From Belnapia rosea (lineage in GTDB: Bacteria; Pseudomonadota; Alphaproteobacteria; Acetobacterales; Acetobacteraceae), in the NCBI RefSeq assembly GCF_900101615.1, contig NZ_FMZX01000004.1:172777-236776 (forward strand): a stretch of DNA of 64,000 nt, written 5' to 3'. The notes beneath the pieces are model-generated. The model saw nothing but the letters and a program-made list of their open reading frames with translations, ran no database searches and was not told the origin of the DNA. Position 1 is the first letter of the stretch. Every line of letters starts with the position of its first letter. The translations under genes were made by a program, and so were the position numbers. Of the stretch, positions 25,980 to 34,545 are shown in pieces.

Positions 25980-27889
25980 GTCAGATCCAGTGCGATGGGG
26001 TGGACGAACGGCGTCGCGCCGCGAGTCTCGTACCGCCAGACCAGCGTCCCTTCGGGGCGATCAGGCAGGGGCGCCATTGGCTTGAAGCCAAGGCGCGAAT
26101 AATGGTCGGCCACCATCCCGTTGCGGGCGGTCGGCCGGTATTCGCCAATGAGGGCGTGGATGCCCTGCTGCGCGGCGAGGGTCGTGAGGACCTGCATCGT
26201 GGCGGCCTCCACCTGGCGGCCAAGGACGCGGCAGCTCATCAGCCAGGTATCGATCAGCCATTCCCCAGGGCGGAGGGACGCATCCGGCCGCGCCAGGATT
26301 ACGCTGATGAGGCCGTTGTCGCCGAAGCGATCGGTCAGGCGCAGGGCCAGCGCCAGCGAGGCGGGGTCATCGGCCAGGGCCTGCACCTCGGCCTCGGTGT
26401 AGCGGCGGGTGGTGAGGTTGAACTGGTTGGTCTTGTTGATGAGCTGAGTGGCGCGAGGCAGTTCGGCGGGGCCGATGCGCCTCGCCGTCAGCACCATCTC
26501 GAGGCTGCGGAGATAGCTTTCGAGATCCGTCGTCTGCTCGAGCGCTGCCTGGCGCGCCGCGTTCAGGGCGTAGCTGCGCCCGCGCGCCGCATCGTCGGCG
26601 GTGAAGCCGACCGTCTCGAAATAGCCGGCGGCGCCGAGCCAGGCCGGGTAGAGCGCCACATCCTCCGGCAATTCGGGCACGGCCACGCCGGGCAGTTCGC
26701 GCCGGACGATGTCGCGCTCGGCGGGGTTGTCGTCGAGGAAGACCAGGGCATCGAGGCCGATATTCAGCTGCTTCGCGATCTGCCGCAGATTGCCGGCCTT
26801 GTCGCTCCAATTGGCCACGAAGGCGGCGATGTCGCCGCGCCGGAGGGCCATTTCCGGGTGGTTCTCGAACACCGCCTCGGCGACGGCCATGTCGTTCTTG
26901 CTGCAGACGGCGAGGATGATGCCACGCTGGCCAAGCTGCGCCGCATAGCGCTGCACGGCAAGGAAGGCCTCGCCGGTCGGGTTGCCCTGGCCGAGCTTGA
27001 TCCCCTCGATGCCGTCATCGCCGATGACGCCGCCCCAGAGCGTGTTGTCGAGGTCGAGCACCAGGCATTTGCGCGCCCGCCCCAGCACCGCACCGGCGAT
27101 GCGGGCGATGAGGTCGCCATGCAGCGGCGCCATCACCGGGCTGACGAGCTGCTTCGCCTGATGCCAGCGCACCGGGTCGGCGAGGCCATCGGCCGGGCCC
27201 TGGCCGGCCATCTGCGCGGCGAGGTCGAGCAGCAGCACGCCATCCTCGCGCGCGGCGTGGCGCAGGGCGGCGTTCAGGCGCTCGAGCACCGTGCGCGGGG
27301 CCGCCGGCACCATGGCTTCGTAGCTGCCGAAGAGCGGCGGCGTCGTCGCGACCAGCAATTGCTGCACGACCTGGGCATTGAACCGCTCCCGAGCGCGGCG
27401 CCAGAGATGGCGCAGCTCCGCGACGCGGGCGGCGACGGCCTGCTCGACATCGGCTTCGGAGGCACCGAGCGGCAGTGCGATCGGCGAGTCCTGGGCATCG
27501 AGCGCCAGCAGCACGAGCTGCGGCGCGAATTCGGCCAGCGCCGGATCCTCGCCCAGCAAGGCCTGCCGGTAGTTGCCGTAAGGCGCGACATGAACCGAGA
27601 TGGCGAGGCCGCGATGCAGGCCGGCAACGCGGATGCCCGGCACCAGATGATCGACGGTGTGGGAGGCGAGGATGGCGAGGCGCAGCGGCACGAGCCCAAG
27701 CTCGGCCGGCGGGGCGGCGAGGCCGGCCTCGGCCAGGCGCTCGATCCGGCCGGTCGCGGTGAAGTCGCGCCGGAAGCCCGAGAGATGCATCGCCCGCGCC
27801 AGCCTCTCGGCCGGGTCGGCGATGCGTCGCGCGGCGGAAAGGGCCGCGCCGAGATCCTCATGGACCGGTAGCCAGGCGAGCTGTTCCAT
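25976..27889 (-). CDS. FkbH-like HAD-IIIC protein
   Basis: A 637-residue cytosolic three-part protein. An N-terminal SGNH-like region (about 70-250; LAILASHTVDHLVPGI) is followed by the HAD-IIIC domain with DLDNT at 279-283 (CLVLDLDNTLWGGVIGDDG) and VFLDDNPAERDIVRRELPGV. A GNAT-like C-terminal part starts near residue 470 (INKTNQFNLTTRRYTEAEV, DRFGDNGLISV). FkbH proteins take a glyceryl group from 1,3-bisphosphoglycerate and form glyceryl-S-carrier protein; relatives in glycan loci are less well known. The carrier gene overlaps its stop and an MBOAT gene lies 7 bp upstream. Confidence 0.88.
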   Translation of the reverse strand: MEQLAWLPVHEDLGAALSAARRIADPAERLARAMHLSGFRRDFTATGRIERLAEAGLAAPPAELGLVPLRLAILASHTVDHLVPGIRVAGLHRGLAISVHVAPYGNYRQALLGEDPALAEFAPQLVLLALDAQDSPIALPLGASEADVEQAVAARVAELRHLWRRARERFNAQVVQQLLVATTPPLFGSYEAMVPAAPRTVLERLNAALRHAAREDGVLLLDLAAQMAGQGPADGLADPVRWHQAKQLVSPVMAPLHGDLIARIAGAVLGRARKCLVLDLDNTLWGGVIGDDGIEGIKLGQGNPTGEAFLAVQRYAAQLGQRGIILAVCSKNDMAVAEAVFENHPEMALRRGDIAAFVANWSDKAGNLRQIAKQLNIGLDALVFLDDNPAERDIVRRELPGVAVPELPEDVALYPAWLGAAGYFETVGFTADDAARGRSYALNAARQAALEQTTDLESYLRSLEMVLTARRIGPAELPRATQLINKTNQFNLTTRRYTEAEVQALADDPASLALALRLTDRFGDNGLISVILARPDASLRPGEWLIDTWLMSCRVLGRQVEAATMQVLTTLAAQQGIHALIGEYRPTARNGMVADHYSRLGFKPMAPLPDRPEGTLVWRYETRGATPFVHPIALDLT

Positions 27890-27896
27890 CCTGCCC

Positions 27897-29510
27897 TCAG
27901 AACTGGAAGTAGAGGAATTCGGTCGGTGCGGAGGAGAAGGTCCGCATCAGCACGAAGAAGCAGAGGACGCCAAGGGCGATGCCGTAGAGCGGCGCCGGCC
28001 GCCAGGTCATGGCCGGCAGTGCCGCCTGCAGCCAGGCCGGCCGTGCGCGCCAGCCGAGCGCAGTGCGCACATGGAGCATGAACTGCTGGGTGTTCGGCAT
28101 GATCCAGACGAAGGCGAGCAGGCCGATGATCATCGCCCAATCCAGGATCTGGAAGAACTGGCCTGCGCCCACCTCCAGCCCGTAGCGGTCGACGAGGGCG
28201 GAGAACAGTGGCAGCTCGGCGAAGGTCGCGGGCACGACGACGCCGTTCAGGCCGACCATGCCGCCGAGCACCGTCAGCGCCGTCGGCACGTCCGGGGCAC
28301 GGAAAAAGACCAGAGCCACGACGACGCAGAGGAAGGTGAGCAGCACCGCGGCCGCACGCGGCAGCGGCCGCTTGTCGTCGAGGGTCCAGCCGCGGCTGAC
28401 CTTGAAGGCCCGCCAGCCATGCGCGACGACCAGGTAGATGCCGTGCAACACGCCGAAGACGACGAACTGCCAGCCGGCCCCATGCCAGACGCCGGAGATG
28501 AACATGGTCAGCAGCGTCGGGTAGGCGACGAGGACGAGGAAGGTGCCGGGCGTCATCCGCCCGCGCCGGGGCAGGGGCTTGCCAGCCTCCGCCCGCGCCC
28601 GCGTCGCCCGCAGCACGATGGGGTTGTAGATATAGGCCGTCAGGAACCGGGTCAGCGTCATGTGCCAGCGGGACCAGAATTCGATGACGTTGCGCGCCTT
28701 GAAGGGGCTGTCGAAATTCGGTGGCAGGCTGATGCCGAAGAGCAGGCCGAGGCCGATCGCCATGTCGGTGTAGCCGGAGAAGTCGAAATAGATCTGCAGC
28801 GCATAGGCCAGCGCGGTGCCCCAGGCGTCGAGCAGGGCAAGGCCTTCCCCGGCGGAGGCGGCGGCGAAGGCGGGGCTGACCTCGGCGCCGAGCGGATCCG
28901 CCAGGAGGACCTTCTTCGCCAGGCCAAGGCCGAACAGGGTGAGGCCGATGGAGATATTGTCGAAGCGAGGCCGGAAATTTTCCGGGTTGGCGAACTGCTC
29001 CAGCATCTCCCGGTGGTGGGTGATGGGGCCGGCGATCAGATGCGGGAAGAACGTGATGAAAAGGCAATAGTTGAGGAAGTCGTTCTCGACCACTGCCCCA
29101 TCATGCGAATCGCTCAGATAGGCGATCTGCTGAAAGGTGAAGAAGGAAATCGCCAGGGGCAGGACGATTTCATGGATCTCCCAGTCGAGGCCAAAGGTGG
29201 CGTCAATATTGGTCAACAGGAAGACGGTATATTTGAAGTATATGAGAGGAACGAGATTGGCTATTATTCCTAAAATAAGTACGGTGCGGGATGGATTCCG
29301 CTGGAGATATCCGCCCAGAAGGTAGTTGGCGATGATGCTGGCGCCCAGCATCGGGACGCAATAGGGATTCCACCATCCGTAAAAGACGAGTGAGGCCAGG
29401 GTAAGCCAGCCCGCCGCCATCCTTTGTCGTCCGGTCCCGGCGAGTACAAGGAAGCCGAGAAGCACGACGGGTAGAAATCCAGCGATGAAAACAGCAGAAC
29501 TGAAAACCAT
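27897..29510 (-). CDS. MBOAT-family membrane O-acyltransferase (AlgI/DltB-like)
   Basis: A 537-residue polytopic protein from the ATG at 29510; the frame continues 22 codons upstream without a good start. Typical AlgI/DltB blocks are SLVFYGWWNPYCVPML, FHTFQ-like SFFTFQQIAYLSD, PHLIAGPITHHREM, QIYFDFSGYTDMAIGLG, IEFWSRWHMTLTRFL and ISGVWHGAGWQFVVFG, whose His is the catalytic residue. It passes acyl groups across the inner membrane to a glycan. It starts the four-gene operon with FkbH, carrier and SGNH genes, the same four roles as DltB, DltA, DltC and DltD. Confidence 0.9.
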   Translation of the reverse strand: MVFSSAVFIAGFLPVVLLGFLVLAGTGRQRMAAGWLTLASLVFYGWWNPYCVPMLGASIIANYLLGGYLQRNPSRTVLILGIIANLVPLIYFKYTVFLLTNIDATFGLDWEIHEIVLPLAISFFTFQQIAYLSDSHDGAVVENDFLNYCLFITFFPHLIAGPITHHREMLEQFANPENFRPRFDNISIGLTLFGLGLAKKVLLADPLGAEVSPAFAAASAGEGLALLDAWGTALAYALQIYFDFSGYTDMAIGLGLLFGISLPPNFDSPFKARNVIEFWSRWHMTLTRFLTAYIYNPIVLRATRARAEAGKPLPRRGRMTPGTFLVLVAYPTLLTMFISGVWHGAGWQFVVFGVLHGIYLVVAHGWRAFKVSRGWTLDDKRPLPRAAAVLLTFLCVVVALVFFRAPDVPTALTVLGGMVGLNGVVVPATFAELPLFSALVDRYGLEVGAGQFFQILDWAMIIGLLAFVWIMPNTQQFMLHVRTALGWRARPAWLQAALPAMTWRPAPLYGIALGVLCFFVLMRTFSSAPTEFLYFQF

Positions 29511-29671
29511 TGCACCGATCTTTTCTGAACTGGCTTCCACTGGGGCGATAGCCCCCCGCAATATATGCCAGTTCAAAAAGAGGCCGCTTCACAAACAGAA
29601 AAGCTTCGCCGTGATCACTTGATAAGTGATGAGACGCCAGCAATGCCGCCATGGCAATGACCCTGCCCCGG

Positions 29672-30673
29672 TCAGTCCGGCTTCCACCGCAGGCGGCGGA
29701 ACAGCCACTCCCGATAGGCCAGGACAGCCATCGGCGGGGGCGCCAGCGGGCCGAGCACCGGCGTGAGATCGGCTCCGGCGCTGAGCCGGATGCCGGGTGC
29801 CAGCGAGGACCGTTCGTCCTCGAGCCAGCGTTGCGCCGCGGCACGCCACAGCGCGACGAGGTCGGCGGGCGTCAGGGCCGGCAGCAGCAGCGCGCCGAGC
29901 AGCCTGGCATTCACCGCGGCGGCAGTGAGTGCCGCCCGCAAGGCGGCATCGCCACCAGTGGCCAGTTCACCTGCGGCAGGGACATCCGGCAGGGCGGGAT
30001 CCCGCGCCTCGTCGAGCACGAACCAGGGGCGGGCGCCGGCCGCGGCGAGTCGAGCCGGCAGTTCCCCTCCCTGGAACAGCACGGCATCCACCGCGCCCTG
30101 CGCCAGCGCCGCCTCGGCCCGCGCGCCGGCGAGGCCGAAGACGGGTATGGCCGCATGGCCGATCAGGTCGAGCCCGAGCAAGGCCGCGGTGCCGGCGTGA
30201 TCGGGCGCGGCCAGGCCAAGCCGAATCGGCGCCATGCCGGTGGCCAGGCCCGCCCGCCTCGCCAGCACGACCGGCCCCTGGACGGCGCAGACCGGCACCC
30301 AGCCGGCGCCGTCGAATCGGGCGCGCTGGTCACCCACGAGACGTGCCTGGGCCGCGGCGCCGGGCAGCACCAGCAGGGTGCGCCCGTCCGGCGCCGCGGC
30401 GGTGGCGAAGCGATTGGCTGCGGTGACGCCATCCGGCCCGCCCAGGATGCTCCGCTCCAGCATCATGGCGGTCGAGGCGCCGCGCGCCAGGGCTGCGGCC
30501 AGGCGGCCGGACCATTCGGCCAGCGTCCCGTCCTCGGGGCCGGGGACCAGCAGCGTCGCCGTGGCCGGCAGCAGGGCAAGGGCGGGCAGGGGGAGCAAGG
30601 CCGCGAGGGCCGCAGTGGCCAGCAGGCAGCGGCGAGTCTGTCGCGGGCCTTGCGCCATCCTGTGCCTCCCCAT
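29672..30673 (-). CDS. Divergent Bug/TctC-type substrate-binding protein
   Basis: A 333-residue exported protein with a signal region (RRCLLATAALAALLPLPALA). The body follows the tripartite tricarboxylate transporter receptor layout: LLVPGPEDGTLAEWSGRLAAALARG at the start, then GGPDGVTAANRFATAAAPDGRTLLVLPG, equivalent to the usual GAGG...VAKAxPDGYTLL stretch. Several otherwise common residues differ, so it is a diverged member whose ligand is unknown. No TctA/TctB genes are near. It is 21 bp from the end of apt on the same strand. A start at the second Met (residue 6) is also possible. Confidence 0.65.
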   Translation of the reverse strand: MGRHRMAQGPRQTRRCLLATAALAALLPLPALALLPATATLLVPGPEDGTLAEWSGRLAAALARGASTAMMLERSILGGPDGVTAANRFATAAAPDGRTLLVLPGAAAQARLVGDQRARFDGAGWVPVCAVQGPVVLARRAGLATGMAPIRLGLAAPDHAGTAALLGLDLIGHAAIPVFGLAGARAEAALAQGAVDAVLFQGGELPARLAAAGARPWFVLDEARDPALPDVPAAGELATGGDAALRAALTAAAVNARLLGALLLPALTPADLVALWRAAAQRWLEDERSSLAPGIRLSAGADLTPVLGPLAPPPMAVLAYREWLFRRLRWKPD

Positions 30674-30694
30674 CGCCTCAGGCGTCGCGGCCTG

Positions 30695-31231
30695 TCATTC
30701 GTCGTAGCGCAGCAGGGTCTCGCAGGGCAGGTCAAGCCGGTCGCGGCCGTTGAGGAAGGTGAGCTCGATCAGCGCGGCGACCGCGGGGACCTCCGCCCCG
30801 GCCTGGCGGAGCAGGCCGATCGCGGCGGCCATCGTTCCGCCGGTGGCGAGCAGGTCGTCGAGCAGGACCACGCGCTGGCCGGGCTTCACGGCATCCGCCT
30901 GCATCTCGATGCGGTCCGTGCCGTATTCCAGCGCATAGTCGAGGCCGATGGTCTCGCCGGGCAGCTTGCGCGGCTTGCGCAGCATGACGAAGCCGAGGCC
31001 GAGCTCCAGCGCCAGCGGGGCGGCGACGAGGAAGCCGCGGCTCTCGATGCCGGCCAGCATGTCGGGCTTGTAGGGGCGGATCATCGAGGCCAGCCGCTCC
31101 ATCGCGGCGCGCCAGGCGGGCCCGTGCCGCAGCAGCGTCGAGATGTCGTAGAAAAGGATGCCGGGCTTCGGGAAATCCGGGATGCCGCGGATATGGTCGC
31201 GCAGGTCGAGGTCGGGATGGGTCTCGGGCAT
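30695..31231 (-). CDS. apt: Adenine phosphoribosyltransferase
   Basis: A 178-residue cytosolic salvage enzyme turning adenine and PRPP into AMP. The start is the ATG at 31231 ([30 protein letters not shown]), typical for Apt. [18 protein letters not shown] and [12 protein letters not shown] are family hallmarks, and [14 protein letters not shown] is the PRPP-binding loop. Length is normal. It is divergent from the DUF2842 gene with about 130 bp between, and lies upstream of the binding-protein gene on the same strand. Confidence 0.95.
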   Translation of the reverse strand: MPETHPDLDLRDHIRGIPDFPKPGILFYDISTLLRHGPAWRAAMERLASMIRPYKPDMLAGIESRGFLVAAPLALELGLGFVMLRKPRKLPGETIGLDYALEYGTDRIEMQADAVKPGQRVVLLDDLLATGGTMAAAIGLLRQAGAEVPAVAALIELTFLNGRDRLDLPCETLLRYDE

Positions 31232-31363
31232 GGCCGGTCCTTCGGTGGGCGTGCCCCCGGGTCGCGGCGGCGGCGCCAATAAGCACCGGCTGCCACCACT
31301 GCGCAACGGCCAGGGGCCGATTCGGCCCTTGGCGAGGGCGCTGGCTTGCGCCATCTGCGGGAC

Positions 31364-31555
31364 ATGTCCCGCATCCCCATTGCCTCGCTGATCGGCCTTC
31401 TCGGCTTCCTGGCCTATGTCGTCGCGGTGGTGACGCTGGCCGACCATGTGCTGCAGATGCACTGGGTCGTGCAGGCGCTGTTCTTCCTGGTGGCCGGCAC
31501 GGCCTGGGCCCTCCCGGCCAGCAAGCTGATGATCTGGGCCGCCGGGGGGCGCTAA
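31364..31555 (+). CDS. DUF2842 small membrane protein
   Basis: A 63-residue protein starting [17 protein letters not shown] at 31364. It has two hydrophobic helices, the second in [17 protein letters not shown], and ends [10 protein letters not shown]. This is the DUF2842 family, tiny inner-membrane proteins found across alphaproteobacteria with no known function. A strong terminator follows its stop by 5 bp. Confidence 0.85.
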   Translation: MSRIPIASLIGLLGFLAYVVAVVTLADHVLQMHWVVQALFFLVAGTAWALPASKLMIWAAGGR

Positions 31556-31560
31556 CGGAA

Positions 31561-31589
31561 AAACCCCGCCAGCAGGGCTGGCGGGGTTT
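31561..31589. terminator. Bidirectional terminator between DUF2842 gene and tRNA-Pro
   Basis: A 13-bp perfect stem (31561-31573, 31577-31589) with a 3-nt loop and A/T ends (AAA on one side, TTT on the other) gives a rho-independent shape in both directions, serving the DUF2842 gene on + and the tRNA on minus. Confidence 0.8.
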
Positions 31590-31604
31590 CCGGCGAGGCC
31601 GACT

Positions 31605-31681
31605 TGGTCGGAGCGAGAGGATTCGAACCTCCGGCCCCTGCGTCCCGAACACAGTGCTCTACCAGGCTGAGCTACGCTCCG
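31605..31681 (-). tRNA. tRNA-Pro (CGG)
   Basis: The minus strand folds as a complete 77-nt tRNA with encoded CCA: acceptor CGGAGCG/CGCTCCG, D stem GCTC/GAGC, anticodon stem CTGTG/CGCAG with loop TTCGGGA giving anticodon CGG, and T arm GGAGG-TTCGAAT-CCTCT. It reads proline CCG codons, frequent in such GC-rich DNA. No integrase or flanking repeat marks it as an insertion site. Confidence 0.95.
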
Positions 31682-31746
31682 CTGGTCGGCTCGTCACCGC
31701 GGGAGGCGGCCATATAGCCGCCGCTCATCGGCGGGGCAAGAGGGGA

Positions 31747-32334
31747 TCAGAGACGTTCGGCGGGGGCCGACACCTCGCTGGTCGGGCTCTGCTGCAGCAG
31801 CGCCATGGCCGCCGGCACGTCCGGCGCCACCGCGAAAAGGTCCCGCCCGTCCGGCGCGACGAAGCCGGCCTCGATCATATGCTCGACCAGGGCCAGGAAA
31901 GGCCGTGCCCAGCCGGCGATGTCGAGCACGATGATCGGCTTGTCGTGCAGGTGGAGCTGCCGCCAGGTAAGCACCTCCATCAGCTCGTCCATGGTGCCGA
32001 GGCCGCCGGAGAGGGCGATGAAGGCATCGGACATCTCGTACATGCGGGTCTTGCGGCTGTGCATGCTGCTGGTGACCTCCAGCTCCGCCACCGCCGGGTA
32101 GACGCGTTCGATCCGCGTGAGGAATTCCGGGATGATGCCGTGCACATGGCCACCTGCGGCGATGGCGGCCTCGGCAACCTGGCCCATCAGCCCCACGCCG
32201 CCGCCGCCATAGACCAGGGCAAGGCCGGCGGAGGCGATGGCGTGGCCAAGTTCCGCCGCCGCTGCCGCATGGGCCGGGTCGGTGCCGTGGCGGCTGCCGC
32301 AGAAGACGGCAACGGATCGGATCGGTTGGGGCAT
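31747..32334 (-). CDS. LOG-family (TIGR00730) nucleotide 5'-monophosphate nucleosidase
   Basis: A 195-residue Rossmann-fold protein. SVAVFCGSRHGTDP opens it, YGGGGVGLMG is the nucleotide loop, and SSMHSRKTRMYEMSDAFIALSGGLGTMDEL carries the MxxRK and GGxGT signatures (the usual Pro before GGxGT is Ser). The family, once annotated as lysine decarboxylase, cleaves N6-modified AMP (cytokinin activation) or plain AMP/IMP to base and ribose 5-phosphate. It stands alone between tRNA-Pro and the cytochrome c' gene. Confidence 0.9.
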   Translation of the reverse strand: MPQPIRSVAVFCGSRHGTDPAHAAAAAELGHAIASAGLALVYGGGGVGLMGQVAEAAIAAGGHVHGIIPEFLTRIERVYPAVAELEVTSSMHSRKTRMYEMSDAFIALSGGLGTMDELMEVLTWRQLHLHDKPIIVLDIAGWARPFLALVEHMIEAGFVAPDGRDLFAVAPDVPAAMALLQQSPTSEVSAPAERL

Positions 32335-32472
32335 TGGACTACTCCTGGTAGGCTGTGCTGCAACCTGGCTGTCGTCTTGGTACTGGCAGCCAGGTTGCAG
32401 GACGGGCTTGTCATGGGATAGGGCAAGCGTGTCAGAACCGAAATGACGATCACGGGTTCAGGGGGTACTTGC

Positions 32473-32907
32473 ATGACGTGGCGAATGGCGGTTTCGGCTC
32501 TGGTCTTCATGGCCCTGGCCGGAACGGCGCTGGCTCAGGGGGATGCCATTGCCGAAAGGCGGGCGGGGCTGAAGCGCATGGGCGCGCATATGGATGCGAT
32601 CAAGCCCGTCGCGGATGCCCGTGGTGACGTCAAGGCGCTCGAGCCGCGGGTCGATGACATGATTGCCTGGTTCCGGACCCTGCCGCAGCGCTTCCCGCCC
32701 GGCTCCGACCGGGGCGATACCAAGGCGCAGCCGGCGGTCTGGTCCGACCGGGCCGGGTTCGAGGCCGCCAATGCCCGGATGCTCGGCCAGCTGGAGGTGC
32801 TGAAGACTGCCGCAGCGGCCGGCGACTCGGCCGGCTTCGTCACTGCCTTCCAGGCCACCGGTCCGCAATTCTGCGGCAGCTGCCACCGGACCTTCCGCGC
32901 GCGGTAA
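32473..32907 (+). CDS. Cytochrome c' (class II c-type cytochrome)
   Basis: A 144-residue periplasmic protein. The start at 32473 gives a compact signal peptide (TWRMAVSALVFMALAGTALAQG). The mature part is a four-helix bundle with the haem-attachment CGSCH at residues 134-138 very near the C-terminus, the hallmark of cytochromes c'. The N-terminal Arg/Lys-Met pattern AERRAGLKRMGAHM is also typical. Cytochromes c' bind NO or CO and protect against nitrosative stress. No redox partner is adjacent. Confidence 0.88.
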   Translation: MTWRMAVSALVFMALAGTALAQGDAIAERRAGLKRMGAHMDAIKPVADARGDVKALEPRVDDMIAWFRTLPQRFPPGSDRGDTKAQPAVWSDRAGFEAANARMLGQLEVLKTAAAAGDSAGFVTAFQATGPQFCGSCHRTFRAR

Positions 32908-33139
32908 AGACCCACCGATGGATGCGCCGCCCATGAATGCAAGTGGCGGCTGAACGCACCGGTGCTGTAGCCAGGGCGCTGCGCACCGCCTCCGGCGGCC
33001 GGGCGCGCCAGGCGGAGACGACGCGCGGCAGGCCAGGCCATTTCCCCGGCTGCCTGCCGGCGGGCTGACGGCGCAGGGGCGGTGGCCGGGCCTCAGCTCC
33101 TGCTTGTCCGGAGGCCCTGCGGCACCCCACAATAGGTGG

Positions 33140-34495
33140 ATGGCTGCCCCCCTTCCCATCGCATCCGCCGATGCCGACCCGAGTTTCGCTGAGTTGCTGG
33201 CTGCCCGGCCGCATCTGTCGCTCCATGCCCTGGACGGGCTGCTGGTGGAGGAGGTGCCGCTCGCCCGCATCGCCGCCGCTGTCGGGACACCGAGCTGGGT
33301 CTATTCCGCCGGGGCGCTGCGGCGCCGGGCCCGGGCACTGAAGGCGGCGCTGGCGGGGGCGGGGCTGCGGGCCTCGGTTCATTATGCCGTCAAGGCGAAT
33401 GGCAACCTCGCCGTGCTGCGGGTGCTGGCCTCCGAGGGGCTGGGCGCCGATGTGGTGAGCGAGGGGGAATTGCGGCTGGCCCGGGCCGCGGGCATCCCCG
33501 CCTCCGCCATCGTCTTCTCCGGCGTCGGCAAGACGGAGCGGGAGCTGCGCCTCGCTCTCGCCGAGGACATCGCCCAGATCAATATCGAGAGCGCGGAGGA
33601 GGCGGCGATGCTCTCGGCGCTGGCCGCCTCGCTCGGGCGGGTCGCGCGGGTGGCATTGCGGGTCAATCCGGACGTGGATGCGCGGACCCATGCCAAGATC
33701 ACCACCGGCAGGTCCGAGAACAAATTCGGCGTCGGCATCGATGACGCCCCAGCGCTCTATGCACGGCTCGCCGCGATGCCGGGGCTGCGGCCGGTTGGCA
33801 TCGCGATGCATATCGGCAGCCAGATCACCAGCGGCATGGCCGCCTATCGCGCCGCCTATGCGCGGATGGCCGAGCTGGCCACGGTGCTGATCGGGCGCGG
33901 GCTGCCGGTGGAGCATCTCGATTGCGGCGGCGGGCTCGGCATCCCCTACCGGGACGAGCCGGCGCCGGCACCGGAGGCCCTGGCCGGCGCCATCGCCGCG
34001 ACGCTCGGCCCGCTCGGCCTGCCGGTGATGCTGGAGCCCGGGCGCTGGATCGCGGGGCCGCCCGGCCTGCTTCTGAGTTCCGTCGTGCTGCAGAAGCAGG
34101 GCGCCGGGCGCCGCTTCCTGGTGCTCGACGCGGCGATGAACGACCTGGTGCGGCCGGCCATGTACGAGGCCTGGCATGGCATCCTGCCGGTCTCGCCGGC
34201 CGACTGCGCCGCCGCGCTCGCCCCCTCCGACGTGGTCGGGCCGGTCTGCGAGACGGGCGACACCTTTGCGCGGGGGCGGGCGTTGCCATCTCTGCAACCG
34301 GGGGCGCTCGTCGCCCTTCTCGATGCGGGAGCCTATGGCGCGGTGATGAGCAGCACCTACAACATGCGTCCCCTGGCGGCGGAGGTGCTGGTCGATGGCA
34401 GCCGCTTCGCCGTGGTGCGGGACCGCCAGGGCTATGAGGCGATGCTGGCCGGGCAACGGCTGCCGGACTGGCTGGCCGAGGGGGCTGTCCCCTGA
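33140..34495 (+). CDS. lysA: Diaminopimelate decarboxylase
   Basis: A 451-residue PLP enzyme that makes L-lysine and CO2 from meso-diaminopimelate, the last step of lysine synthesis. Lys85 in HYAVKANGN binds PLP; MHIGSQI and DCGGGLGIPY bind the phosphate, and GPVCETGDTFARG holds the catalytic Cys-Glu-x-x-Asp segment. The ATG at 33140 has only a weak AGGTGG directly before it; a TTG at 33104 would add 12 residues. Its stop is followed without gap by the TIGR02302 gene, so lysA leads a three-gene operon with it and the CDF transporter. Confidence 0.94.
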   Translation: MAAPLPIASADADPSFAELLAARPHLSLHALDGLLVEEVPLARIAAAVGTPSWVYSAGALRRRARALKAALAGAGLRASVHYAVKANGNLAVLRVLASEGLGADVVSEGELRLARAAGIPASAIVFSGVGKTERELRLALAEDIAQINIESAEEAAMLSALAASLGRVARVALRVNPDVDARTHAKITTGRSENKFGVGIDDAPALYARLAAMPGLRPVGIAMHIGSQITSGMAAYRAAYARMAELATVLIGRGLPVEHLDCGGGLGIPYRDEPAPAPEALAGAIAATLGPLGLPVMLEPGRWIAGPPGLLLSSVVLQKQGAGRRFLVLDAAMNDLVRPAMYEAWHGILPVSPADCAAALAPSDVVGPVCETGDTFARGRALPSLQPGALVALLDAGAYGAVMSSTYNMRPLAAEVLVDGSRFAVVRDRQGYEAMLAGQRLPDWLAEGAVP

Positions 34496-34545
34496 CCCCG
34501 GAGCGCCTCGCCGCGGCGCTGGCCCGCTGGCGCCTGCTGGCGCGG

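Noticed and set aside
31605-31681. tRNA-Pro as attachment site of an integrated element
   Set aside because: No integrase, no second copy of the tRNA 3' end and only housekeeping genes on both sides.
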